Shown: piece by piece, positions 26,425 to 34,682 of the stretch
Layout: the number at the start of each line of letters is the position of its first letter
Position numbering within the stretch: position 1 is the stretch's first letter
Assembly (NCBI RefSeq): GCF_000298315.2
Contig: NZ_AEYE02000027.1
Span: 1 to 55,181 of the forward strand
DNA: 55,181 nucleotides
Direction: 5' to 3'
Source of the DNA: Rhizobium grahamii CCGE 502
GTDB taxonomy: Bacteria; Pseudomonadota; Alphaproteobacteria; Rhizobiales; Rhizobiaceae
The notes under the pieces: generated by a model
The model's database searches: none
The model's input: only the letters and a program-made list of their open reading frames with translations
What the model was told of the DNA's origin: nothing
Position numbers and translations under genes: made by a program

Positions 26425-26690
26425 CACTCCAAGCTGTCGCAGGTCGCTCAACGACACCATCATGATCGCCGTCGCAGCCACCGTCGGACTGATTCTGGGC
26501 CTATCAGCAATCACCGTCCCCGGGGATAAACTGACGATCTCGGTCGTCCTCTACATCCTGATCCCGATCGCGATTTCATAAATGGTCCGCTAGCACCTGA
26601 CGGCCGTTGGCACGACGCGATCTCTCGACACCCTTCTGGGCGCGGCACCAGCCGCTTTCCCTCCTCGCCCTGCTCACATTCGGATGAAAG
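26425..26690 (+). pseudogene. ACR3 arsenite exporter C-terminal remnant
   Basis: Short stretches match the end of ACR3-type arsenite permeases: KLSQVA, then after a one-base shift SLNDTIM, GLILGLSAITVPGDKL and SVVLYILIPIAI. A TAA follows, then HLTAVGTTRSLDTLLG and, shifted again, PLSLLALLTFG. The rest of the transporter is absent. With the broken copA and DUF411 this points to a lost metal-resistance cluster. Confidence 0.75.
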
Positions 26691-27013
26691 AAGGGAAAGT
26701 CAATTGGCTGACGGCCATCAATCGTTGGAGCTTCCTTGCCGAAAGCGTTCGGGAGGCATGTTGATCCTTACGCCCTCATCGGCTTCACCCCATGCTAAGG
26801 CTGGCTCCGGGTATCGGGCTGCGATGTGCCGGAGGCGCGTGTGCGGCCACGATCGATGCTCTCACCAGGCATCTTGCTCCCAAAAATGGAGGTTGGAGGC
26901 CGTTCAGGTCGAAGGGCTACATCCCTCGATCTGTTTGATAGCGTACTAAGCAATGGCGCTGCTTGCTTATGAGGATGCTAATATATTAGCTATCGCTTTC
27001 GGAGGACCGCTGA
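26691..27013. other. possible gene remnant, unidentified
   Basis: One frame around 26820-26935 reads GGACAATIDALTRHLAPKNG then GWRPFRSKGYIPRS, which looks protein-like but has no start and no family I know. Confidence 0.3.
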
Positions 27014-27274
27014 ATGAAAAAGCAGGCAGTCATTTATAACGGACTAGAGGTCGGCATCGCAGTGCCAGTCGATGATCGTATGAAATTCATTGCCGTGAAG
27101 TTCAACGTGATTGATTTGGACAATGGGATTTTCAATTCAGTTGGAGATATTCGGCTGGCCATCGCCGAGCACATTGCGTCGGAGGCAGGCAAGTCTGTCG
27201 ACGTGACCGCGTCCGATGGCTGCCCTGTCGCCGTTACGGCGGGGCCTCGTCGCATGCAACACTGCATTGGATAG
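27014..27274 (+). CDS. hypothetical protein (86 aa)
   Basis: A small unknown protein with a strong GGAGGA ribosome site eight bases before the ATG. It reads as a beta-rich domain (QAVIYNGLEVGIAVPVDDRM, FIAVKFNVIDLDNG) with a helix (IRLAIAEHIAS). Its C-terminus (GPRRMQHCIG) may be altered. Confidence 0.6.
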   Translation: MKKQAVIYNGLEVGIAVPVDDRMKFIAVKFNVIDLDNGIFNSVGDIRLAIAEHIASEAGKSVDVTASDGCPVAVTAGPRRMQHCIG

Positions 27275-27419
27275 GGATGTCTGGTGGCGAACCTTGATCC
27301 GGAGCCGGACATTTTTGCGATAGCTCCGATGAGCTGGAAGCGCGCAGGCGATCTTTGGTACTGCGCGAGCCTGTTCGGGACAGTCCTCGGGAATTTCTTG
27401 GCGATTAGGAGTTAGCATA

Positions 27420-27731
27420 ATGATCCAACAAAACCGAGCTGGTTTCGAACCGCTGGTGCTCGTGGTTCCTGGTGAGCAGACATACAGGCGCGTTGCCTCT
27501 CTTCGACAAGCTGCTGAGGCTCTTCTGATCGCCTGGCCGTCGGACGACGGTGAAGAGTATATGGACGCGGTCAAGACTTGTTTCGATGCAATGCAAGGAA
27601 AACTCACCGCCGTGGAAGCTCGCGCTGCTTTTGTCCGCGCAGCCGTTGAAGCCGGCCTGCCCATAATTGCAATGGTCGCTTCTGCAGGCGAAATCGACAG
27701 TCGCGGTCCGGAGCGCCGCTTTCGACGATAG
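27420..27731 (+). CDS. DUF982 family protein (paralog 2)
   Basis: A 103-residue DUF982 protein. The core reads RVASLRQAAEALLIAWPSDD, EYMDAVKTCFDAMQGKL, then EARAAFVRAAVEAGLPI. It is closest in this window to the copy at 45943, sharing WPSDDG-E-Y and the EAR-A-x-R-A end. GGAG lies nine bases before the ATG. The family has no assigned function. Confidence 0.8.
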   Translation: MIQQNRAGFEPLVLVVPGEQTYRRVASLRQAAEALLIAWPSDDGEEYMDAVKTCFDAMQGKLTAVEARAAFVRAAVEAGLPIIAMVASAGEIDSRGPERRFRR

Positions 27732-28283
27732 ACCAATGGATCTTGAGCCACTTTTCGCGTGAGCCAATTGCTGCCCGGTGCATTGAGATCGCATGTCGCT
27801 CTTAGCTTTCCCGGCTCGATTGGAGGAATTTTGCTTTGTCCCGGTGCGCGAGCGTGAGAACACCATAGCGACCGCAACAACCCACTGAAGCAGGCTTTCG
27901 ACGTCGTAGAGCTGGCGCCTGATCATCCGGGTAAGTTCAAAAGGATGCCGAAGCAGTCAACGGCGGCAAACAGCACCGAGCGCGTCGTCAAAAACCTTTT
28001 TTGACCTCTCGGCCTCATTAGCTTTCGTTTTGGTGGGGAGAAGGGCACTCGCTCAAACGCAAGCACGCCGAATGCAGGCACATACGTCGGGGGCCGCGGC
28101 CGTCACAATAATTTCGTACGATCCGAAGCGATGAGCTCCAGCGACGAGTAGAGCTCCGAGCGCATTCCATGAACCGGCCAGGCCGCGATGGTAGCGAGCG
28201 GTCGCGACGAGTGAACCTGCAGATTGCCTTCAGATCCACTTTCCGGGCGGCCGGTATGGAAATAAGAGGAGAACAACACAATC
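27732..28283. other. intergenic, nothing recognised
   Basis: Frames on the minus strand here are rich in Arg and Ser with no sensible start. No hairpin or promoter motif was noticed. Confidence 0.35.
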
Positions 28284-28558
28284 TTATCGCAGCCACCATA
28301 TTTGTAGAGACGCCAGTCCGAACGTCATCGCCGCCAAGGTGAGGTAAATGGCCCATGCCGCAGCATTGCGGACAGGGCGAGGTAGGCGAGCAAGACGAAT
28401 TCGCAGGCGATGTGACGCGCTTGATCCCGCTCGAAAGTTGTCCTTCCGCGCACCTTCAACCCGTTGATGAACGTACGAGCCAACCATTCTGGTAACCCCG
28501 TCATATGGTCCATGCCCACAGCCGCGCCGGCACCTTGTGTACCCGCGTGAGCGATCAA
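28284..28558 (-). pseudogene. possible frameshifted small membrane protein
   Basis: One frame from 28558 reads LPEWLARTFINGLKVRGRTT then HIACEFVLLAYLALS. A different frame continues to 28284 with a clear membrane helix, NAAAWAIYLTLAAMTFGLAS then LQIWWLR. Joining them across one frameshift near 28370 would give one small membrane protein. The reading is suggestive only. Confidence 0.3.
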
Positions 28559-28903
28559 AGTGATAAATGCGCACTGCCCTGAATTGTTTCATGGCCGAGG
28601 GAACGCGTTGACCATGCGGCCCTATGGGCTCAGGGATTCAGATCATGCCGCGCTCGGGGTCGTCCATCGGCCCGCGTTGACCTGCGTGAAGCGAGACGAT
28701 TGCCCAGACTGATATTACAGTGGAGGTCGATCTCGCTCACGGTCGCTTCTTTGAACGGAGCGAACGTGAAATGAAGACACATTTCGACATACGAGAAGGC
28801 CCACCACCCCGGGTGACAAACCGGCGACACGCTCTCTGTCCCTCGAAACTCAAGCCCGGTTATCGCGTTTATTGCGTGAAGCAATCGTTGACGGAGAGAG
28901 ACC
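28559..28903. other. intergenic, nothing recognised
   Basis: No convincing gene or motif before the small gene at 28904. Confidence 0.4.
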
Positions 28904-29128
28904 ATGAGGCTCGTGCAATTGACGTTGGTGGGACAGGCGGCGATGCCTGTCTTTCTGAACCCCGATCATGTGGTGTCTTTGGTCGCGCTGCCTGATCGAA
29001 CTCAGGTCATCACGACTGCAACAAGCCCCCACGGTGCATCGGTCATCTACGATGTGACGGAGCTGGCTGCAGAGGTTGTGCGCTTGCTGACGATAAATCC
29101 CGCTGTCGCCCCGCCGGGTCGAGCGTGA
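28904..29128 (+). CDS. small FlbD-like hypothetical protein (74 aa)
   Basis: A 74-residue protein: MRLVQLTLVGQAAMPVFLNP, DHVVSLVALPDRTQVIT, then YDVTELAAEVVRLL. The layout (strand, NPDHV, strand, helix ending in a VRLL motif) recalls short FlbD-like proteins, though this is not a flagellar neighbourhood. GGAG lies six to seven bases upstream. Confidence 0.6.
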   Translation: MRLVQLTLVGQAAMPVFLNPDHVVSLVALPDRTQVITTATSPHGASVIYDVTELAAEVVRLLTINPAVAPPGRA

Positions 29129-29493
29129 GGCATGCAAAACCGCCGTCCAGTGGAGGGCAAGGGAGTGACTTTGTACGATCGCGTATAAACGCTTCGTTGC
29201 AGCCCTGACGGCGTATTCTGTGTTCATCTCGGAACCCTGCATACAAAGAGGGGTCCCTATTTTCCCGCCAGCGAAATTTCCCAATTGAGGGGGACTGAAA
29301 CAGATCGCCTCCAGTTTATGCAAGTGCTTGAGTAAGCGCGCTCAAGGCAACCCCATCTGCGTGCCCCAGCTCTGTTTTCGGCCATGCGGAATATTTTTTT
29401 GGATACAGATTCCCTTCTCGGTTCAAGCAAGCCAAGTGCGTCGCGTCAGTGGCTGGGTGCAATGGAACCAACGGCGACTTGCGGGTTACAGCA

Positions 29494-29524
29494 ACAGAGG
29501 AAAGGACCGCCCTTCCTCTGTTTT
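29494..29524 (+). terminator. terminator-like hairpin 1
   Basis: ACAGAGGAA and TTCCTCTGT form a perfect 9-bp stem around a 10-base loop; the last stem T belongs to a TTTT run. Confidence 0.55.
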
Positions 29525-29535
29525 CCTCGTCGACT

Positions 29536-29567
29536 GCCTCGCTTGACTGTATTGGCGGGGCTTTTTT
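29536..29567 (+). terminator. Rho-independent terminator 2
   Basis: GCCTCGC pairs with GCGGGGC (one G-U) across a 12-base loop and is followed directly by TTTTTT. Confidence 0.65.
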
Positions 29568-29853
29568 CTGTTCCCCTGATCTGCGTGCCAAGTTAACCCT
29601 GGAACCGGAGAGCGAGTGCGTCAGGGGTCACCGCCATTGCCTTGATCGAAGCGGGCCTGAGAACTTGCGAGAGCCTATCGATCGCGGTTGCCATGCGCTA
29701 AGCACCCTCCATCAGTGGCGAATGGACAACTGGATTTCCGAACTACTCTTCCATATTCCCAAAGAAATCCTCGGCCCTCTCGAGCCCTTGTGTGCGATGC
29801 CCACCTTCAGTTCAACCTGTCGCTCCAATCAATGGCAAATGGCTGCGTATAAC

Positions 29854-29880
29854 GGAACCTGTCTTGATCATTGCAGTTCC
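29854..29880. promoter_or_regulatory. symmetric EcfG-type promoter (GGAAC-N17-GTTCC)
   Basis: GGAAC, 17 bases, GTTCC. Read on the plus strand this gives N16-AGTT, on the minus strand N16-GGTT, so it can serve either direction. On the plus strand it lies about 30 bases before the GTG start of DUF982 paralog 3. Confidence 0.5.
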
Positions 29881-29911
29881 TTCTGTCGTTGGCTCCGAGG
29901 ATGGCAGTTCC

Positions 29912-30148
29912 GTGTCGGGATGGTTAATCGTACTGGTCAAGAGAAAGCAAAGCGTCTACACGGTCACCTCGGCAAAGGACGCGGTAGATCTGCTGTTCTC
30001 TGATTGGCCCGCCCACGATGGAACTCCCTTTATCGAGGCGATGGAGGCATGCGAAGGCGTCGGGAAGGGCACGGTGACGAACGAGGAGGCCCAGTTTGCC
30101 TTTCTGGCAGCGGCAATGGATGCAAATGTCCCCTTCGAGTTTCTCTAA
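29912..30148 (+). CDS. DUF982 family protein (paralog 3)
   Basis: A short DUF982 copy: WLIVLVKRKQSVYTVTSAKD, LLFSDWPAHDGTPFIEAMEA, then EEAQFAFLAAAMDANVPFEF. The frame is open from 29792, but the promoter at 29854-29880 lies inside that extension, so I prefer the GTG at 29912 (78 aa), which has GAGG upstream. It is the most divergent copy here: the helix after the WP motif lacks the usual TC. Confidence 0.65.
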   Translation: MSGWLIVLVKRKQSVYTVTSAKDAVDLLFSDWPAHDGTPFIEAMEACEGVGKGTVTNEEAQFAFLAAAMDANVPFEFL

Positions 30149-30504
30149 AGTCCTTCGGAACGTCCGATGAATTGAGTACGCTTGATGAAAGAAGATATTG
30201 CCCAAACCGCTTCTGAGACGGCATCCTCACGAGTTAGATAGGCATCCACCCGTCGCGCGAGTGAAGCTTCATCTGCAGTCCGCTGGTCGCCGCACAAGAT
30301 CGACCGCCCCGTGGCTGTCGCAATTGTCGTGGTTGGGCTGCCAACATTGGCTATGTTCGGTGGCGGCCACTCCATGCTTGTTGATGCCGATATTGTCTCG
30401 ACTTCCTGCAGGGGCAAGCGTCCTTCTGCGAGCCACGGAGGTGCAAGTGGCGGGAAGAAACCCAAATCGATGGCCTGACTTGCCGGCAGCATCGCGCTGC
30501 TCAC
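30145..30504 (-). CDS. hypothetical protein (119 aa), doubtful
   Basis: An open minus-strand frame convergent with the DUF982 gene (4-base overlap). The C-terminal part (EASLARRVDAYLTREDAVSE, then AVWAISSFIKRT) looks like a helical domain; the N-terminal half is Pro-rich. It starts at GTG, or at ATG three codons later, with no clear ribosome site. Confidence 0.35.
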   Translation of the reverse strand: MSSAMLPASQAIDLGFFPPLAPPWLAEGRLPLQEVETISASTSMEWPPPNIANVGSPTTTIATATGRSILCGDQRTADEASLARRVDAYLTREDAVSEAVWAISSFIKRTQFIGRSEGL

Positions 30505-30775
30505 GACGACGTGATGTTCCTCGAGGCAGCTAGCGGACCGTTATTCCCCGTCAACCCGTGAGAAATCTGACTGACATATTCGTGCTTCTTGAGAAGGGCC
30601 TGACCTTCTATCCTGTCAGCAGGTCGAGCTCTTTGGCGGGAACCGGTGCGTAATCGTACCTGGTCCCGATGTCTTTGACGGAGATAAACATGGGCTGCCG
30701 CTTCAACGACTGCAGTGACGAAATCCTCCTGTCCGCGGAGACTTCCAGTTCTGTCTAAACGAAGGAGCCCCGCGA
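30505..30775. other. possible gene fragment
   Basis: On the minus strand one frame reads RQPMFISVKDIGTRYDYAPV then PAKELDLLTG before a stop, which looks coding, but no start is visible. Family not recognised. Confidence 0.3.
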
Positions 30776-30800
30776 CGAACCAAAATAACGCAGCAGCGTT
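30776..30800 (+). promoter_or_regulatory. weak EcfG-type promoter
   Basis: CGAAC, 16 bases, CGTT: one mismatch in the -35 element, but well placed 22 bases before the next ATG. Confidence 0.35.
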
Positions 30801-30821
30801 TCCCCCCGAAAGGAGACACCA

Positions 30822-31262
30822 ATGCGTTTGAACCGTGATGGCGAAACCAGTCGAAGCATTCACCAGGACCTTGTGGATGCCCGGCTCGCGGAGGCCAATC
30901 AATTTATCGACCAATTCCTGCTGTACGTAAGGGACAATCATGTCGGACATGATCTCGTTGATGAGATCGAATTGCCGATTTCCAAGCGCGTCCTAGTGTT
31001 AGCATTCAAGATCGCCATTGCCGCCGAGCGAAGACCAAACATCCGGGCGCTGCTGATTAGGGCCGGGTTGACTCTTGCCCAGTATCGGCCGGGCCTTGGC
31101 AACCGCATCACAATGACGCCGGTAACACCGCACGGTCGTTCAAGACAAACGCAATCTGACATGTTTGAACAGCGTCTGCAGCGCGCTCTAATGGCCACCG
31201 CCAATGAACGAATTCTGCTCGGCGAACTCTATGAGCGCGCTTGTGTTGAATCTTATAATTGA
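30822..31262 (+). CDS. hypothetical protein (146 aa)
   Basis: Not recognised. AAAGGAG lies seven bases before the ATG. The protein is soluble and helical (ARLAEANQFIDQFLLYVRDN, SKRVLVLAFKIAIAAERR), with a basic middle and a final helix (ANERILLGELYERACVE). Confidence 0.6.
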   Translation: MRLNRDGETSRSIHQDLVDARLAEANQFIDQFLLYVRDNHVGHDLVDEIELPISKRVLVLAFKIAIAAERRPNIRALLIRAGLTLAQYRPGLGNRITMTPVTPHGRSRQTQSDMFEQRLQRALMATANERILLGELYERACVESYN

Positions 31263-31341
31263 CGGCCACCGACCCCTGAGTGGTTCGGCAGGCCGTGATG
31301 CGCTTGTAGATAGTCCATGTCTTGGATGACTGCTGAGCGTA

Positions 31342-31761
31342 CTATCTCTCTATCTTGCGTTTGATTGTGCCCGCCACCAAGGGAAGCGCCGCCGTGACGA
31401 GAGGGCCGAGGGGAAGTCCCTTGATCAGCCTGGCTACCAAGAAAGTCCCCGTCATAGCTCCAGCCAGTTTTAGCCATGGATAATCGCCAAGCTGGGCATG
31501 AGCACTTGCATCCGCCCACTCGGCACGCGATTTGACTACCACCTCGGCTTGCGCCGAGATGACATAAAGCCTTGCACGAAGTTGCTCAATCTCGTGCCGG
31601 ACGGTCGAGATATCGGATTGAACGTCCTCAAAGGTGCGCCGTGACCGGGTGGGCGCCTCGTCGCCTTCAGCCACCGCCTGAGCTTCCAGCTGCGCAAGAT
31701 GCGCCTGAAGCTCTTCGTCGGTGTCGTAGCCAGCTGGTCGCGTAAAGCTATGATCCGCCAT
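31342..31761 (-). CDS. coiled-coil membrane-anchored protein (139 aa)
   Basis: The N-terminal half is acidic with a predicted coiled coil (DVQSDISTVRHEIEQLRARL, YVISAQAEVVVKSRAEWAD). The C-terminal part has a weakly hydrophobic anchor (LAGAMTGTFLVARLIKGLPL, GPLVTAALPLVAGTI) and a basic end. This layout resembles YqjD/ElaB-like ribosome- or membrane-associated stress proteins, but I cannot assign a family. The ATG at 31761 is chosen by protein sense; the frame is open 15 codons further. Confidence 0.6.
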   Translation of the reverse strand: MADHSFTRPAGYDTDEELQAHLAQLEAQAVAEGDEAPTRSRRTFEDVQSDISTVRHEIEQLRARLYVISAQAEVVVKSRAEWADASAHAQLGDYPWLKLAGAMTGTFLVARLIKGLPLGPLVTAALPLVAGTIKRKIER

Positions 31762-31866
31762 AATACCGTTTCCGCTTATCGCACATTGCTTCAAGGCCCA
31801 TACCATCTGCCCTCGTGCGTCGCGAACGCCAGAGTTCGACTAACGTTGCTGGGCTCGTCGTTGACC

Positions 31867-32028
31867 TTACCGCCTCATGGTTCGCATAACGATCGAAACG
31901 ACAAAGAGAACAAGGAAGATAAAAAACAGGACCTGAGCGATTGATGCGGATGCGCCGGCGATACCACCGAAACCGAGCACGCCTGCAATCAATGCGACAA
32001 CCAGGAATACTAGAGCATAGTAAAGCAT
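31867..32028 (-). CDS. DUF1328 small membrane protein (YtjA-like, 53 aa)
   Basis: A 53-residue membrane protein: [40 protein letters not shown], then [13 protein letters not shown]. This is the two-helix DUF1328 pattern with the GFGGIAG turn. GGAGGTGG precedes the ATG closely. Family members sit in the inner membrane and are often stress-induced. A perfect EcfG-type promoter at 32058-32083 supports that here. Confidence 0.9.
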   Translation of the reverse strand: MLYYALVFLVVALIAGVLGFGGIAGASASIAQVLFFIFLVLFVVSIVMRTMRR

Positions 32029-32057
32029 TTCCACCTCCGTCATTGTGACGACAAGGA

Positions 32058-32083
32058 AACGGAGCGGAAGGCGATTTGGTTCC
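32058..32083 (-). promoter_or_regulatory. EcfG-type stress promoter before DUF1328
   Basis: On the minus strand GGAAC, 17 bases, CGTT: a perfect match, 30 bases before the ATG at 32028. Confidence 0.7.
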
Positions 32084-32107
32084 GACGAACGTCGCCAGCA
32101 AGCGGTG

Positions 32108-32635
32108 TCAGGCTGACGCCATCACGCGACGAGGACTGAATACGCTGTCGCCGTCTCTTGGCCTTGGCGGTTCTGCAGCGGCGAGATACGCATTCGCGGG
32201 AGCCGTCAGGACGAACCAGAGGCCCGCACCGATAACGAAGAGTTCCCCTGCAAGGTCTCCACCGCGCGCAAGCATCGGCAGGCAGGCCGAGATCATCAGC
32301 ACCAGCACACGGACAGTCCATTCTGTCTCGCGCTTTTTGATTGCCAAAGCGGCCATTGCCCGATATGCGCGTGCGTCATAGTCCCTCCGCATCGGCCCCT
32401 TAAGAAGCTTCCACGCGTGTGGAAAGGACAGCATCACCAATGTCCCAGCTGCCAGCAAACCGGCAGAACCTGGAAGGTACCAGCAGGCCGACATGAAAAG
32501 ACCTGCAATCACCAGGAGATTCCACAAGGGGGAAAGTTCGTCCGGAGGACGGTGGCTCCGCTCATGCCAGATCTGGAGAACTCGCGATGCCCCCTGCAGC
32601 ATCGGTTGATCAACGAAACGATTTAAAAAGTCCAT
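32108..32635 (-). CDS. integral membrane protein (175 aa), unknown
   Basis: Two pairs of hydrophobic segments are visible: [20 protein letters not shown] and [19 protein letters not shown], then [19 protein letters not shown] and [20 protein letters not shown]. The ATG at 32635 has AAGGG six bases upstream; the longer start at 32704 lacks a site. It lies upstream of the DUF1328 gene on the same strand. No family recognised. Confidence 0.65.
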   Translation of the reverse strand: MDFLNRFVDQPMLQGASRVLQIWHERSHRPPDELSPLWNLLVIAGLFMSACWYLPGSAGLLAAGTLVMLSFPHAWKLLKGPMRRDYDARAYRAMAALAIKKRETEWTVRVLVLMISACLPMLARGGDLAGELFVIGAGLWFVLTAPANAYLAAAEPPRPRDGDSVFSPRRVMASA

Positions 32636-33059
32636 GTCGCGCCCTTCGGTCCACGGGCTACCAACACCAGAGAAATCCGGCATGAACGTGGCGTAGATCG
32701 CCATTTTTTGGGCGCACGGCGGTTTGTATCGAGAGGGTTCAGCGGGCGGAGCCAGCAGGCTAAGCTTGGTTTGCCATCGAGGTTTGAATAGCTAGATTTC
32801 AATCACAATGATGGTGTCGTGGAATGGATCCCTGATCTAAATGGCGTGGCCCGCATCATCAGCGAGACCGGCGCCATACCCACAACCCGGAACTGGCGGG
32901 CCGTCCGTACTCTTCCCAGCTGTTCGATGCCCAAGGCACCCTGCTGAGCCGGGCGTTGTCGAGCACGCCTTGCAGCAGGAATAACATCCAATGCAGCCCC
33001 GACAAGGACGGTGCCCCCGTGAGACCAACAGGCTGGCTGGCAATGGCCACCACCCTTTG
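32636..33059. other. intergenic, nothing recognised
   Basis: Short frames in both directions at 32820-33050 do not form a known protein. No promoter motif was noticed. Confidence 0.35.
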
Positions 33060-33467
33060 TTAGTTTTCCCTGGGCAGACGATCGATAGCGTCTATGAGGG
33101 AAGGCACGCTGACGGGCTCCTGCGACCGAAGCTTGGTCGCTCCGTTGGGATCGATCAGTACAGCCTCGAATTCCTCGGGTGAAGGACCCTCGAGATCGCG
33201 GCGAACGTCGTCCGCTTCTATATCCATGGCTTGGTCGAGGCTGGTAAAAACGCCGCCGCCGGCAACACGAACAATGGCGATATTATGTGCGGCAAGCACA
33301 TCGTGTTGATTTGCCAGCATCTCTTCCTGCATCTCCGGTCGATCATCGGCCGCACCCTCGAAAAGAACGAGGACGTAAGACGCGTTGCGGAACGCCAAAA
33401 GACTGGGGCATGGATCGGACGCCACAGGCGATGCACCGATAATTTCTCTTATAAACGACTTGAGCAT
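33060..33467 (-). CDS. DUF4174 thioredoxin-fold protein
   Basis: A 135-residue protein with the DUF4174 pattern: NASYVLVLFEGAADDRPEMQ, a helix (EEMLANQHDVLAAHNIAIVR), then FEAVLIDPNGATKLRSQEPV and LIDAIDRLPREN. The fold is thioredoxin-like without the CxxC pair. It follows the DUF3008 gene by 31 bases on the same strand, so both probably come from the stress promoter at 33712-33737. Role unknown. Confidence 0.75.
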   Translation of the reverse strand: MLKSFIREIIGASPVASDPCPSLLAFRNASYVLVLFEGAADDRPEMQEEMLANQHDVLAAHNIAIVRVAGGGVFTSLDQAMDIEADDVRRDLEGPSPEEFEAVLIDPNGATKLRSQEPVSVPSLIDAIDRLPREN

Positions 33468-33498
33468 TTGATCACCGGATTAAAGCCGATTTTTCGCG

Positions 33499-33684
33499 CT
33501 AGTGAGATACGCGCGCCGGCTTTCCCTTTCGCTTTGTCGAAGCAAATTCCGCGAGCTGTCGCTCGCTCATGGTCTCGACCATTTCTTTGGACGCTCCCTT
33601 GAGCCTGCTCTTCGGCGTCTGGCCACGCTTGGCCGCAAGGGCTGCTCCTGCTGCTTTCTGTTGGACTTTGGATTTGGCAGGCAT
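33499..33684 (-). CDS. DUF3008 small basic protein
   Basis: The 61-residue protein is a clean DUF3008 match: MPAKSKVQQKAAGAALAAKR, then KSRLKGASKEMVETMSERQL and AEFASTKRKGKP. It is Lys- and Ala-rich and soluble, a composition shared with rhizobial stress-induced and KGG-like proteins. GGAGGAT precedes the ATG. It is the first gene of a two-gene stress operon. Confidence 0.88.
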   Translation of the reverse strand: MPAKSKVQQKAAGAALAAKRGQTPKSRLKGASKEMVETMSERQLAEFASTKRKGKPARVSH

Positions 33685-33711
33685 CGGTATCCTCCATCAA
33701 TGACTTGTGAT

Positions 33712-33737
33712 AACCGAGCGGCCGCTGTAAATGTTCC
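33712..33737 (-). promoter_or_regulatory. EcfG-type stress promoter before DUF3008-DUF4174
   Basis: On the minus strand GGAAC, 17 bases, GGTT, 28 bases before the ATG at 33684. It stands back to back with the promoter at 33754. Confidence 0.6.
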
Positions 33738-33753
33738 CCGTAACTGCCGGCGC

Positions 33754-33779
33754 GGAACCATTTGCAACGTGCAATCGTT
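33754..33779 (+). promoter_or_regulatory. EcfG-type stress promoter before mscS
   Basis: GGAAC, 17 bases, CGTT: a perfect match, 93 bases before the mechanosensitive channel start. With the minus-strand site at 33712 it forms a divergent pair. Confidence 0.65.
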
Positions 33780-33872
33780 GTTGCCAGCGCTCCCTTGCGG
33801 CAGCCCGGTCGCAGTGACTTTACTGCGTCCCGAAGTCTCCATCACCCTTCCCTGGCAATCACGGATAGCATC

Positions 33873-34682
33873 ATGGAAAATCAGGCAGCGGACGTTGTCC
33901 TCGCGACTCGAACCGCATTCAACCAAGCAGCCGCACTCGCCGTCACCTACGGATTTTCAATTCTCGGCGCCGTCGTACTTCTGGTCGGCGGCTGGATTAT
34001 TTCAGGTGTCCTAAGCCGTTCGGTTTATCGCGTCATCTCAAAAATCCACGGGATTGACGAGACGCTGGCACGTTTCTTTCAGAACCTTCTTCACTACGGA
34101 CTGCTCATCCTGGTGTTTGTCACCGTTCTTGGCCAATTCGGCGTTCAGACCGCCTCGATCATCGCCGCCCTCGGTGCTGCCGGTCTTGCTATCGGGCTCG
34201 CACTTCAGGGCACGCTGCAGAACATCGCCGCGGGCATTATGCTTCTCGTACTCCGGCCTTTCAGGGTTGGCGAATATATCGAGACGGGCAACGTCAAAGG
34301 CTTTATCCGCGAGATTGGACTGTTCGCCACGGAGATGAACACGACGGACGGGCTTTACCTTATGGCGCCCAATTCCACGCTGTGGAACACGCCGATCGTC
34401 AATCACAGCCGGGAGCCGAGCCGCCGTCAGGAGCTTTCAATCGCCATTGGAAACGATGTCGACGTGAGGACTGCCAAGCAGGCGGTGCTCAGCATCGTTT
34501 CATCCGATAAACGCGTTAAGAAACAACCGACACCGCGCGTTTTCAGTGATGATCTCACGTCAGACAAGACCGTCCTCAAGATCGAGTACTGGGCAAACAC
34601 GCGGGAATGGAGCGAAACCCGCTACGATATTATCGACCACCTCAAATCCGGCCTCGTCGAAGAGGGTATTGCTATCAAATAG
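33873..34682 (+). CDS. MscS-family mechanosensitive channel
   Basis: A 269-residue inner-membrane channel (E. coli MscS is 286). It shows the first helices (YGFSILGAVVLLVGGWIISG), the pore helix ASIIAALGAAGLAIGLALQG with its Gly/Ala packing, then the conserved NIAAGIMLLVLRPFRVGEYI, and the cytoplasmic beta domain (LMAPNSTLWNTPIVNHSREP). It opens under membrane tension to release solutes during osmotic downshock. The ATG at 33873 is well placed; the frame open to 33762 overlaps the promoter. A perfect stress promoter lies upstream. Confidence 0.9.
   Translation: MENQAADVVLATRTAFNQAAALAVTYGFSILGAVVLLVGGWIISGVLSRSVYRVISKIHGIDETLARFFQNLLHYGLLILVFVTVLGQFGVQTASIIAALGAAGLAIGLALQGTLQNIAAGIMLLVLRPFRVGEYIETGNVKGFIREIGLFATEMNTTDGLYLMAPNSTLWNTPIVNHSREPSRRQELSIAIGNDVDVRTAKQAVLSIVSSDKRVKKQPTPRVFSDDLTSDKTVLKIEYWANTREWSETRYDIIDHLKSGLVEEGIAIK

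Larger units (their letters stand above)
29494..29567 (+). ncRNA. candidate small RNA (74 nt) between near-promoter and terminators
   Basis: A promoter-like GGAAC-N15-GGTT (29464-29487) would start a transcript at about 29494, which then contains two hairpins, the second with a T6 run. No coding potential is seen in it. The promoter spacing is one base shorter than consensus, so this is a guess worth testing. Confidence 0.25.
29129..29853. other. non-coding stretch with tandem terminators
   Basis: No convincing gene. It holds a GGAAC-N15-GGTT near-promoter at 29464 and two terminator-like hairpins at 29494-29524 and 29536-29567. Confidence 0.45.

Noticed and set aside
30651-30680. GGAACCGG-type sequence upstream of 30822
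   Set aside because: No GTT at the needed distance; the weaker but better placed CGAAC-N16-CGTT at 30776 was kept instead.
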